Origin: Candidatus Kaiserbacteria bacterium
GTDB lineage: Bacteria; Patescibacteriota; Minisyncoccia; Phycocordibacterales; UBA918
Length of the DNA stretch: 37,776 bases
NCBI GenBank assembly: GCA_020428685.1
Contig: JAGQMJ010000007.1
Location: 1-37,776 of the forward strand
Direction: 5' to 3'
In this document: piece after piece, positions 23,930-31,308 of the stretch
How positions within the stretch are numbered: position 1 is the stretch's first letter
How the letters are laid out: each line of letters begins with the position of its first letter
Made by a program: the position numbers and the translations under genes
The notes under the pieces: generated by a model
Databases searched by the model: none
The model's input: only the letters and a program-made list of their open reading frames with translations
What the model was told of the DNA's origin: nothing

Positions 23930-24757
23930 ATGCCTAGTCTTCACAAAACCTTTCCGGACCTTGCAAACATTGTTGGGCACTGCTCAACGTTAGTCGCTTC
24001 GCACTATCATGAGAACAACAGCAATGTACAAGCCACAGATGTGTCGGAGGGTCTGTTATCACACTGGACTATTAACAGAGGTATTCTTTTTTTGAATAAC
24101 TTAATCGATCATGTACCGACGTCTGGTATTGGTCAACTAGCCCTCTTTGCAGACACTCTCAACGGGGAAAAAAGTTTTAAGTCCCATACACCGACGGCTA
24201 CGGTGACTGCAGTATTACTGCGACAGGACGACGTATTGTTCAGTCCTGTAGCAGCAGTAATTCAAAACCCTGTCACCGGCGAGGTGTGGTCGGCCATCAA
24301 AAACAACTTCGTGAAGTACAGTTTCAAACCGTCATACACTCCAAGAAATACCAGAACCAGGCTATATGATGATAATGACCCCATACGTGTCGCAATCTGT
24401 CAGTCTAAAGCACCAGACCTTGCATTCAGCAGATTTAGTTCTGCGATCGCAGGCAACAGTCGCTTTGAAGTGATACACACTGACAGTACTGGGCACTATG
24501 CAGGGGCACTGGCCCTTGGCCAGCTTGATGCAGTAATCTGCCCCAAGCTTGACGCTGCCACCTTGGCCGGGGCGCTGATCGCATACGAAGCTGGAGCCAC
24601 AGTGGGAAATATGTGGAAAGCATTGTACGAAACGGGGTTTACGCTCGATGAGCTGCGAGCTGAAGGTAAAAACGCCCTACCTAACGGCGTTATCATGGCC
24701 GCCAACCTTGAAATAGCCAGCATTATTCAAAAAATCTTCTTGGATCATTATAAGTGA
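23930..24757 (+). CDS. Divergent inositol-monophosphatase-fold protein
   Basis: The ATG at 23930 follows AGGAGATCGCC and gives 275 residues (MPSLHKTFPD). The outline of the IMPase superfamily is visible: FADTLNGEKSF (75-83 region, in place of DPIDGTxNF), VTAVLLRQDDVLFSPVAAVI, then LDAATLAGALIAYEAGATV (207-225, in place of WDxAAGxxIxxEAGG) and a terminal AANLEIASIIQKI helix. Of the metal ligands, Asp75 and Asp208 seem kept, but the second Asp of DxxDGT is Asn78 and the upstream GEE motif is not evident. Activity may be altered or lost. Promoter and ribosome site differ from neighbours, so transfer is possible. Confidence 0.6.
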   Translation: MPSLHKTFPDLANIVGHCSTLVASHYHENNSNVQATDVSEGLLSHWTINRGILFLNNLIDHVPTSGIGQLALFADTLNGEKSFKSHTPTATVTAVLLRQDDVLFSPVAAVIQNPVTGEVWSAIKNNFVKYSFKPSYTPRNTRTRLYDDNDPIRVAICQSKAPDLAFSRFSSAIAGNSRFEVIHTDSTGHYAGALALGQLDAVICPKLDAATLAGALIAYEAGATVGNMWKALYETGFTLDELRAEGKNALPNGVIMAANLEIASIIQKIFLDHYK

Positions 24758-24766
24758 TTTAAGGAG

Positions 24767-24797
24767 AAAACGCGCACCCCTGGGTGCGCGTTTTTTT
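24767..24797. terminator. Terminator shared by the IMPase-like gene and tatD
   Basis: AAAACGCGCACCC and GGGTGCGCGTTTT pair around a CT loop followed by more T on plus. The T run overlaps the tatD stop codon region on the opposite strand. Confidence 0.85.
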
Positions 24798-25611
24798 AAA
24801 TTCTATAAAGCTTTTTGGCATTTTGGATCAGCTGTTCCCTGACCAGTTCTTCATCAAGACCTTTGACGGTGGCGATTTTTTTATACACCTCCTGCACCAT
24901 CCAGGGTTCGCAGCGCCGGCCCCGGTACGGGGCCGGCGCCACATACGGACAGTCTGTCTCACCATGAATCATATCGAGAGGCGCATAATCAACTAAATCC
25001 TCATAATCCTTAGCAAAGGTTACCACCCCAGTAAAAGAGATAGTATAACCAATATCGAAAAACTTTTTTGCTTGTTCTTTTGTCCCAGCATAGAAGTGAG
25101 CATTGCCAAGCACTTTTGCTTCACTACGAAGAATTTCGAGAGCATCCTCGTAAGCATTCCGCCCCTTGCCATCTTTGCTGTTACGCAGGTGCAACATTAG
25201 AGGCTTACCGACTTCATTGGCCAATGCTATCTGTGCCAAAAAAACTTCCCTTTGCTCTTGGTAAGTTTCATCGCTGTTGTGCCAATAGTCAAAACCGCAT
25301 TCGCCAATCCCTACCGTGCGACCAGCCTCAGCTAAGGGCTTATAAAAATCATAATCAAAAACTGATTCTACCGTGGCATCAGCATCGTCTGGATCGGATG
25401 ACAGGACATTGATTGGATGAAGGCCAATTATAGACCAAGCGTTGGCGTGCTTTTCTGACAACTCTACAGCCAACTGACTAGTGCTTTTATGTGTACCCAC
25501 ATTGATCATGGCAACATTTTGCTCAGCACATTCGCCGAAGACCGCTTCGCGGTCTTCGGCGAATTGAGCCAAATTCAAATGAGCGTGAGTATCAATGTAT
25601 TTATAATCCAT
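24796..25611 (-). CDS. tatD: TatD-family metal-dependent hydrolase (DNase)
   Basis: The 271-residue TIM-barrel protein shows the TatD landmarks: DTHAHLN (His-x-His), GLHP, the metal-bridging Glu in GIGECGFDYW, LMLHLRN (His), NAHFYAGT near the second-His site, and HGETDCPYVAPAPYRGRR. TatD proteins are Mg-dependent 3'-5' exonucleases or related hydrolases. It begins 2 bases after metG, an arrangement very common in bacteria. Its coding sequence holds two perfect GC-rich palindromes inside conserved segments. Confidence 0.93.
   Translation of the reverse strand: MDYKYIDTHAHLNLAQFAEDREAVFGECAEQNVAMINVGTHKSTSQLAVELSEKHANAWSIIGLHPINVLSSDPDDADATVESVFDYDFYKPLAEAGRTVGIGECGFDYWHNSDETYQEQREVFLAQIALANEVGKPLMLHLRNSKDGKGRNAYEDALEILRSEAKVLGNAHFYAGTKEQAKKFFDIGYTISFTGVVTFAKDYEDLVDYAPLDMIHGETDCPYVAPAPYRGRRCEPWMVQEVYKKIATVKGLDEELVREQLIQNAKKLYRI
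24913..24939. repeat. Perfect palindrome inside tatD (12-bp arms)
   Basis: GCGCCGGCCCCG and its exact complement flank a 3-base loop. On minus this encodes APAPYRGRR, the conserved TatD motif before the C-terminus, with no extra residues compared with the family. Unlike the rest of the gene it is nearly all G and C. Confidence 0.75.
25530..25564. repeat. Perfect palindrome inside tatD (16-bp arms)
   Basis: ATTCGCCGAAGACCGC and its exact complement flank a TTC loop (GAA on the coding strand). It encodes FAEDREAVFGE, aligned with the common EDR-x-x-V segment of TatD proteins. The loop triplet is the same as in the ileS palindrome and the recA terminator. Confidence 0.8.
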
Positions 25612-25613
25612 AT

Positions 25614-27044
25614 TTAAGAATCCAATCTAGCAAAAAGGTTTTCTGGTTTTTTGTTAATCTTGATAGCTTCAAGAATTGTCTCAGCAGTACTCGGCATGAA
25701 AGCAATCAGTGAAATCGCCACTTCATGCAAATCATTGACTAGTTTGGTTATCATTTCTTTCGCTTCTTCTTTATTTACCTTCACCAATTTGAATGGTTCA
25801 TTCTCGGTAATATATTCATCCATAGCTCCGATTCCGGCCCATACACCATCGAGGACAGTTTGGAACTGGTAATGATTAAGAGCGATAGCATCCAACGTCG
25901 TTTTATCCTCTGTATCAACCGGCATCTCGAGGTGCGTCTCAGCCATCTTCATAATTCTAGCGGTAAGATTGCCCAAACCATTCACGAGATTGGCGGTATA
26001 CATTTCATCCATTTTTTCCCAAGTCAGGTCAGAGTCGTCTACCGGATGCACGTGTCGCAACATAATGTACCGCGCAGCGTCAGTACCATAGCGCTCTACC
26101 AACTCGGCTGGATTTATCACATTTCCAAGTGACTTACTCATTTTGTGACCACCACTATTGATAAAACCATGGTAAAAGACTGTATCCGTCGCCCGTACTC
26201 CAGCACTCTTCAACATCGCCTGCCAAATGACAGACTGAAAACGAATCTGATCTTTCCCGGCCAATTGAAGAGTCTGGCCTTCAGCCCAAAACTTTGAAAA
26301 CCTTCCTTCTTTATCCTCCGGCCAACCTAAAGTCGAGATGTAGTTGGTCAATGCATCAAACCAAACATACATGACATGACCATCATCACCAGGAACATCA
26401 ATCCCCCAATCCATGCGAGTTTTTTCACGAGAAATACTTAGATCATCCAATCCGCCCTGAACGAATTTCAGTGCTTCGACTCGACGCCATTCTGGCAATA
26501 CCGAACCTTCCTTGCCTAAGTATTCCTCTAAATAACCTTGGTAGTTTGATAACTTAAAGAAATAGTTTTCTTCCTCGATTTCTTCAGGAGCAACCAGGTG
26601 TTCCGGACACTTTCCCTCCACCAAATCTGACTCAACCTTGAAAGATTCACAACCAACACAATACAAGCCTGTGTACTTCTTCTTATAAATATCTCCAGCT
26701 GCATCGCAACGGCGCCACATTTCTTGGGCAGCAGCTTTATGACTCGAGTCTGTAGTACGGATGAAGTTATCGTAACTGAGGTTTAAAGCCTGCTTTAAAC
26801 CGTCAAACTCCGCCGCGTATTTGTCTACGTAAGCCTGTCTGTCTACACCTGCCTCATCGGCTTTTCGAGCAATTTTTTGACCATGCTCATCTACTCCCAC
26901 ATTAAAAAAAACATCTTCTCCAACCAGCCGCCAGAAGCGAGCCAAAGTGTCACCTTGTACAAATTCAAGCGCATGCCCCATGTGTGGCGAAGCGTTTACA
27001 TACGGCAAAGTAGTAGTGATGTATTTTGGTATATTTTCAGACAT
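25614..27044 (-). CDS. metG: Methionyl-tRNA synthetase
   Basis: The ATG at 27044 gives 476 residues (MSENIPKYITTTLPYVNA); an open frame 33 codons upstream lies in a leader repeat and is not used. HMGH (21-24) is the HIGH motif and HKMSKSLGNV near residue 300 the KMSKS loop. The zinc knuckle has CVGC and CPEH spacing. The anticodon-binding helical domain follows, without the C-terminal tRNA-binding domain found in long MetRS. It is followed after 2 bases by tatD. A TGCTACAGT extended -10 ends 9 bases upstream of the ATG. Confidence 0.95.
   Translation of the reverse strand: MSENIPKYITTTLPYVNASPHMGHALEFVQGDTLARFWRLVGEDVFFNVGVDEHGQKIARKADEAGVDRQAYVDKYAAEFDGLKQALNLSYDNFIRTTDSSHKAAAQEMWRRCDAAGDIYKKKYTGLYCVGCESFKVESDLVEGKCPEHLVAPEEIEEENYFFKLSNYQGYLEEYLGKEGSVLPEWRRVEALKFVQGGLDDLSISREKTRMDWGIDVPGDDGHVMYVWFDALTNYISTLGWPEDKEGRFSKFWAEGQTLQLAGKDQIRFQSVIWQAMLKSAGVRATDTVFYHGFINSGGHKMSKSLGNVINPAELVERYGTDAARYIMLRHVHPVDDSDLTWEKMDEMYTANLVNGLGNLTARIMKMAETHLEMPVDTEDKTTLDAIALNHYQFQTVLDGVWAGIGAMDEYITENEPFKLVKVNKEEAKEMITKLVNDLHEVAISLIAFMPSTAETILEAIKINKKPENLFARLDS
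26780..26801. repeat. Palindrome inside metG (10-bp arms)
   Basis: GGTTTAAAGC and its exact complement flank a CT loop. On minus it encodes G-L-K-Q-A-L-N, just before the conserved SYDNFIRTT of MetRS. It is AT-rich, unlike the tatD and ileS palindromes. Confidence 0.5.
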
Positions 27045-27053
27045 AATGAAATT

Positions 27054-27062
27054 ACTGTAGCA
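27054..27062 (-). promoter_or_regulatory. Extended -10 promoter of metG (TGCTACAGT)
   Basis: On minus TGTGCTACAGT ends 9 bases before the metG ATG. The TGTGCTA core is shared with the antitoxin (11662) and lipase (about 11295) upstream regions. Confidence 0.5.
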
Positions 27063-27099
27063 CAAACCTGGTGATTTGGAACAAGAGATTGAATGTTGC

Positions 27100-27250
27100 C
27101 AATACTCTGATATGGACCCAACCGCCCTGCATTCTCTAGACACGAATCAAGTTCTCCGCTCAAAATTATAAACAATAGTCGCTGTGCTCCTTTGTTTATT
27201 TAATTTCTCCGCGAGGTCTAGCGAATGCCGGACGATTGGATTCTCATGAG
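27100..27250. repeat. Large imperfect inverted repeat between glyS and metG
   Basis: The centre is ATAAACA-N-TGTTTAT, whose loop contains AATAGTCGCTGTGCTCC, a dispersed short repeat. On each side, reading outwards, lies a related segment: TCTAGAGAATGCAGGGCGG (minus) and TCTAGCGAATGCCGGACGA (plus), identical at about 21 of 27 positions over the longer stretch. The left arm forms the metG leader; the right arm reaches the 3' end of glyS. No gene is seen here. Confidence 0.5.
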
Positions 27251-27282
27251 TGGCACAAGCAGTACTGGGGGGCAGCCGTACA

Positions 27283-28662
27283 CTACTTCAGGTACGCCAA
27301 CAAATCCGCAATCGCCACTCTTTCCTGCTCTCCTGTGTCTCGGTTGCGGACGGTGACTGTGTCGGCCAATTCTGGCTTTTCTTGACCGAGGGTTTCAAAA
27401 TCAATAACAATGCAGTATGGTGTTCCGATTTCGTCTTGTCGACGGTATCGCTTGCCGATATTTCCGTTTTCATCGTAAGCCACATTTCCAAACTCAGCCT
27501 TCAAAAGACCGAAGACCGTCCTAGCCTTATCAACTAGCTCTGGCTTGTTCTTCAACAATGGAGACACTGCCACTCGGTAAGGTGCCAAGTGAGCTGGCAA
27601 CTTCAAGAAAGAACGCACTTCTCCATTCATCTCATCTTCGGTGTAAGCTTCGCACAACACCGCTGTAATAGCTCGACCAACTCCAAAAGATGGTTCGAGT
27701 ACGTGAGGCAAAAACCTTGAACCGTCTGGTTCGATGTATTCCATAGACTGACCTGAAGCGTCCATGTGATTCTTAAGATCATGGTCAGTGCGGTAGGCAA
27801 AACCAGCCAGTTCGTCAAAACCTTTTCCTGGATAATTGTATTCAAAATCAATCGTTCTCTTACTGTAGTGAGCCAAGTCATTTTCAGGTACTTCGTACTC
27901 ACGGATATTTTCAGCAGCTAGACCAAGATGCTCGTGCCATTTCACAATATCAAGTCGGAGTTTTTCGTATTCAGCTTCCCAGTCAGACTCTTTTACAAAG
28001 TATTCAATTTCCATTTGTTCAAACTCACGAACTCGAAAAAGAAATTCCCGTGGAGCGATTTCATTACGAAAAGCCTTTCCAATTTGAGCGATTCCAAAAG
28101 GGATTTTTGGTGACATGGTGTCCACCACATTTTTGAAATTCACAAAAATTCCTTGGGCTGTTTCTGGACGTAGGTAGACTTTTCCTTCGGGGCCGGCCGT
28201 CGCGCCAATGCGACTCTCAAACATCATGTTGAATTGGCGCGACGGTGACAGATCATTTCCCTTTGGACTCTTCAGATTGTTTTTAGAAATCTCAGCATCA
28301 ATTTCTTCTAAAGACATTCCATCAGCATCAACTCCAGCATCTTTTAGTAAGTGATCAGCTCGAAATCTCTCTCCAGTTTTTACGTCTTCTACTAAAGGAT
28401 CAAAAAAACCAGCTACGTGACCACTCGCCTCCCAGACTTTTGCGTTCATCAAAATAGCCGCATCAAGGCCGTACATGTCTTCACGGTTATCAACAAACAT
28501 TTTCCACCATTCACGTTTGATGTTGTTGTTTAAAGATACTCCAAGCGGACCCAAATCCCAGGTTCCTTTCAATCCGCCATAAATCTCACTGCCCTGAAAG
28601 ACAAAACCACGACGCTTACAAAGCGACACGATTTTTTCCATTGTATCTGCTGACTTTTCCAT
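27283..28662 (-). CDS. glyS: Glycyl-tRNA synthetase, dimeric class II type
   Basis: The 459-residue protein is the alpha2 (eukaryote/archaeal-like) GlyRS found in many Gram-positives and CPR. Landmarks: CKRRGFVFQGSEIYGGLKG at the N-terminus, QFNMMF, YLRPETAQGIFVNF, motif 2 FRNEIAPREFLFRVREFEQ, FEYNYPGKGFDELAGFAYR, and motif 3 HVLEPSFGVGRAI, then the anticodon-binding domain from about 365. It starts 10 bases after the DUF11-like gene and belongs to the ileS-recO unit. An inverted repeat lies within the coding region for QFNMMFESRIG. Confidence 0.95.
   Translation of the reverse strand: MEKSADTMEKIVSLCKRRGFVFQGSEIYGGLKGTWDLGPLGVSLNNNIKREWWKMFVDNREDMYGLDAAILMNAKVWEASGHVAGFFDPLVEDVKTGERFRADHLLKDAGVDADGMSLEEIDAEISKNNLKSPKGNDLSPSRQFNMMFESRIGATAGPEGKVYLRPETAQGIFVNFKNVVDTMSPKIPFGIAQIGKAFRNEIAPREFLFRVREFEQMEIEYFVKESDWEAEYEKLRLDIVKWHEHLGLAAENIREYEVPENDLAHYSKRTIDFEYNYPGKGFDELAGFAYRTDHDLKNHMDASGQSMEYIEPDGSRFLPHVLEPSFGVGRAITAVLCEAYTEDEMNGEVRSFLKLPAHLAPYRVAVSPLLKNKPELVDKARTVFGLLKAEFGNVAYDENGNIGKRYRRQDEIGTPYCIVIDFETLGQEKPELADTVTVRNRDTGEQERVAIADLLAYLK
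28197..28245. repeat. Inverted repeat inside glyS (13-bp arms, 23-base loop)
   Basis: CCGTCGCGCCAAT at 28197-28209 is exactly complementary to 28233-28245. The arms encode SRQFN-side and IGATA-side residues around the conserved FNMMFES; the loop is about 23 bases. Adjacent bases (GGGGCCGGCC) extend the GC-rich patch. Confidence 0.7.
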
Positions 28663-28672
28663 AAAAATATCT

Positions 28673-30637
28673 TTACCGTTCGACTAATCCATTATCTTTT
28701 TCAAATCCCATTTCTCTTGAGAGTTCAGTTGTAACAGCTGGAGCATCATCTTGCAAGAGGGCGCCAGTGAAGCGGTCGTTGGCCCTGATTGTTTGGCGAT
28801 TTACCAAAGCAGGAGTTTTGTTTACCTGAGACACACTCGGCAAAATACTTACCTGAAAATCAAGCTGCTTTCTTTGTCCAGATGAAATATCTCCGATTGA
28901 CCACTCCAGCTTCTTCGAGACAGTATTGTATGAAACTGTCCCGTCTCCCTCTGACACATCAAGCCAGTTTGAATGAAGAGGTAGCGAAGTTTCTACCACG
29001 GTATTCACCATATCGTTTGCGCCGGCTTCTGCAATCAGAGTCAGCTTATAGCTTGTGGTTTCTCCCACTTTTGGAGGAACTGGTCCAGATACAAAACTAG
29101 CCTGACTGCCGACAGCTATACGAGAAGAATACTTTGCTTCTGCCCTCACCGAACCAATCAAGGTTTCAAGCGCGCTACTTTCTGCTACTCGTCTTGCGTA
29201 GACATTTACTACCAAGTCATAGGATGAGGTGGTTCGATTTGAGCCTGGCACTACTTGGAACTCCAGTGTACGAGTACCGCCTGGCAAAATCTGATCAAAG
29301 GATGAGTTATTGGACACTTCCCATCGCACCGTCTCGGTGTTTGAGTCATAAAATCCTGAGTTACTTTTGATTGAATTTTCATCAAGCGCGTTTCCGCCCG
29401 GAATCACCTCAACCGTCATATCATAAACAGTTTCATCTAAAGTATTTTTTATATCAACTTTTACAAGTGATTCCTGTCCTTCTGATATCACCGCTGTTTT
29501 GCCAACACTTCCATTTATAGCTACTTTTACATCAATAAACGGCCGCTCAATTTCAAAGTCAGCTTTTGCTTCAGCCAGGGTCGCTCCCACAATAAATTGA
29601 TTGTCTGGCTCGGACGGGCCAGCATCAAAATTAATTCGGAAAGTTTCTTCAGTTAGACCGGTTACTACTCCTTGCAATTTAATTGTCGCTGTACCTTCAG
29701 GCAAAAGTTCTTTTATCTTCCAGACATTATCTCCAAAAATCGGTTCTGGTTCTGACTTTTCTAATCTAAAGCCATTTGGATATGAAGCACTAATCAAAAT
29801 ATCATTAAGTGGTGAGGAAGCATTTGAAACTGCGGTCAGGGTGATATCTACCAATTGTCCAGATGCTACTTTTTCAATACTCTTGATTCTCAAAACCAAA
29901 GGCGAAGACGTAATGCGAAAAGCTAGAGCATCCGCATCTTTGTAAAACATGCTATTTGAACCTTCGATTCTATACTCAACCGTAGCTTCAATATTCTTCT
30001 CGGCATGCTCTTCACCAAAAATCGCCGCTCGCACCGGAACATTTATAACCTCACCTGGACCAATGTCATCAACCGGAATTCTCTCCTCGTAAAGATTGCG
30101 AGGATTATCACCAACAGACCTTGTGCCACTTGGGTATTTTACAATCAACGTCACAGATTCAATCGGTACAGAATTGTGATTGGTGACACCTATTTGTGCA
30201 GCTATCACCTCTCCTCCACCCACAGTCGAAGGACCACTAACCGCCACCAAGATATTTTGGCTGGAGATTTGATTGCCTCCAAAATACAAAAACATTGAGG
30301 AGATACCAGCCACCAATACAAAAATAATCAAACTTCCAAGCAGGATGAAAGTGCGATAGTGTCGCTTTGGCTTTTCTTCTTCAGCTTCCGCCTCACTCAA
30401 GTCCATGTCTTCAACCGGCTCTACTGGAGGTGTTTCTGACACAATCTGCTCCGGCTTTATACTTTCGCGCAGATCTTCTGTGGCAGTTTTTTTAGGTACA
30501 GAAATAGTCCAGTCGCGAGACACGTTTACCTTTGTATCAGTCAGCTTATGTCTAACCGATTCTTTTACATCTGCCCCACGATCGTATAGACGCCTTCGCA
30601 TCTCATCAATCTGTTCTTGAGTATGGAGATCTTTCAT
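28673..30637 (-). CDS. Single-pass membrane protein with DUF11-like beta repeats
   Basis: The 654-residue protein has a charged cytoplasmic N-terminus (1-92), one membrane helix (about 96-119) and a long outer part made of repeated Ig-like modules: VSGPSTVGGGEVIAAQIGVTN (cut here), ASGQLVDITLTAVSNASSPL, SEGQESLVKVDIKNTLDETV and VPPKVGETTSYKLTLIAEAG, each ending in a GT/PGG-type turn and beta strand. The pattern resembles DUF11/CARDB modules of surface proteins. It lies between recO and glyS, an arrangement I associate with Parcubacteria. Probably an envelope structural or adhesion protein. A perfect TGTTATAAT promoter ends 6 bases before the ATG. Confidence 0.75.
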   Translation of the reverse strand: MKDLHTQEQIDEMRRRLYDRGADVKESVRHKLTDTKVNVSRDWTISVPKKTATEDLRESIKPEQIVSETPPVEPVEDMDLSEAEAEEEKPKRHYRTFILLGSLIIFVLVAGISSMFLYFGGNQISSQNILVAVSGPSTVGGGEVIAAQIGVTNHNSVPIESVTLIVKYPSGTRSVGDNPRNLYEERIPVDDIGPGEVINVPVRAAIFGEEHAEKNIEATVEYRIEGSNSMFYKDADALAFRITSSPLVLRIKSIEKVASGQLVDITLTAVSNASSPLNDILISASYPNGFRLEKSEPEPIFGDNVWKIKELLPEGTATIKLQGVVTGLTEETFRINFDAGPSEPDNQFIVGATLAEAKADFEIERPFIDVKVAINGSVGKTAVISEGQESLVKVDIKNTLDETVYDMTVEVIPGGNALDENSIKSNSGFYDSNTETVRWEVSNNSSFDQILPGGTRTLEFQVVPGSNRTTSSYDLVVNVYARRVAESSALETLIGSVRAEAKYSSRIAVGSQASFVSGPVPPKVGETTSYKLTLIAEAGANDMVNTVVETSLPLHSNWLDVSEGDGTVSYNTVSKKLEWSIGDISSGQRKQLDFQVSILPSVSQVNKTPALVNRQTIRANDRFTGALLQDDAPAVTTELSREMGFEKDNGLVER

Positions 30638-30643
30638 AAAGTA

Positions 30644-30652
30644 ATTATAACA
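30644..30652 (-). promoter_or_regulatory. Extended -10 promoter (TGTTATAAT), leaderless start
   Basis: On minus the consensus TGTTATAAT ends exactly 6 bases before the ATG of the DUF11-like gene. It provides an internal promoter within the ileS-recO-glyS unit. Confidence 0.7.
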
Positions 30653-30667
30653 CCGTGAGCCAAAAGC

Positions 30668-31246
30668 TTATAAATGACTGACCGTAATTGCCTGTGTATA
30701 GAGACTTTCTATAATTTTGGCTGATTTTTCGCTCTCAAAGCTAGTGATATTGGAAGGGTTGGCCTCAAGTAATTCTGCGGGAACATTCTTAACATCCACA
30801 TAACCCAAATGAGCTAGTATTTTTATCTGTACTACCATCTGCAAAAACATTCTCCCCTCTTGCTCTTTGGCTAATTCATCCATACTAGCAACGGCAAAAT
30901 CAAAAAGATCTGGCGAAGCTTCTTCACCTTTCAAAAAGCGCCGAAGTAGCCTAAAAACACTAACCACACTACCTCGGGCCGATTTGTCTGCCGCTTGATG
31001 GTAGTAATTTTTCAATGCCTCAATACTGCCAACTCTCCAGCCGGCCTCTCCTTTTACCAAAGACACCCGCACCAAAGAGAAGTCCTGCAAAGCATAACGT
31101 TGCCTGGAACGCTCCTCTCGAGCGCTCTTGGCTTCTGCAAAAAGCATCCCCGCCTCACGAGTAAACATCAGGTATGAACGGTCGGCAGTGTTGCGGTTTT
31201 TGGTGCCGCAGACTAACGCCGTTGTGGTGTATGTTTTATAGGCCAT
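30668..31246 (-). CDS. recO: DNA repair protein RecO
   Basis: RecO helps RecR load RecA onto SSB-coated DNA. The ATG at 31246 (MAYKTYTTTALVCGTKN) gives 192 residues, shorter than the usual 230-250. The N-terminal OB fold is clear (TALVCGTKNRNTADRSYLMFTREAGMLFAEAK in two parts; SLVRVSLVKGEAGWRVGSIEA). The C-terminal helical part ends FESEKSAKIIESLYTQAITV. No zinc Cys cluster is present. It follows ileS by 62 bases. ssb and recA are also in this window. Confidence 0.8.
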   Translation of the reverse strand: MAYKTYTTTALVCGTKNRNTADRSYLMFTREAGMLFAEAKSAREERSRQRYALQDFSLVRVSLVKGEAGWRVGSIEALKNYYHQAADKSARGSVVSVFRLLRRFLKGEEASPDLFDFAVASMDELAKEQEGRMFLQMVVQIKILAHLGYVDVKNVPAELLEANPSNITSFESEKSAKIIESLYTQAITVSHL

Positions 31247-31308
31247 AGATACTACCCACCCTGAAGCCAACACTTGTCTTGCAAGGATGTCTACTTAAGG
31301 GACCTTGA

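Noticed and set aside
27045-27143. N-terminal extension of metG by 33 codons
   Set aside because: The added sequence lies in the repeat-like leader and upstream of a good extended -10; MetRS starts near the HIGH-motif strand as in the shorter form.
27060-27170. T-box riboswitch upstream of metG
   Set aside because: GGGCGGTTGGGTCC loosely recalls the T-box core, but the order of stem I, specifier loop and terminator is not seen, and the same sequence has an inverted partner on the other side.
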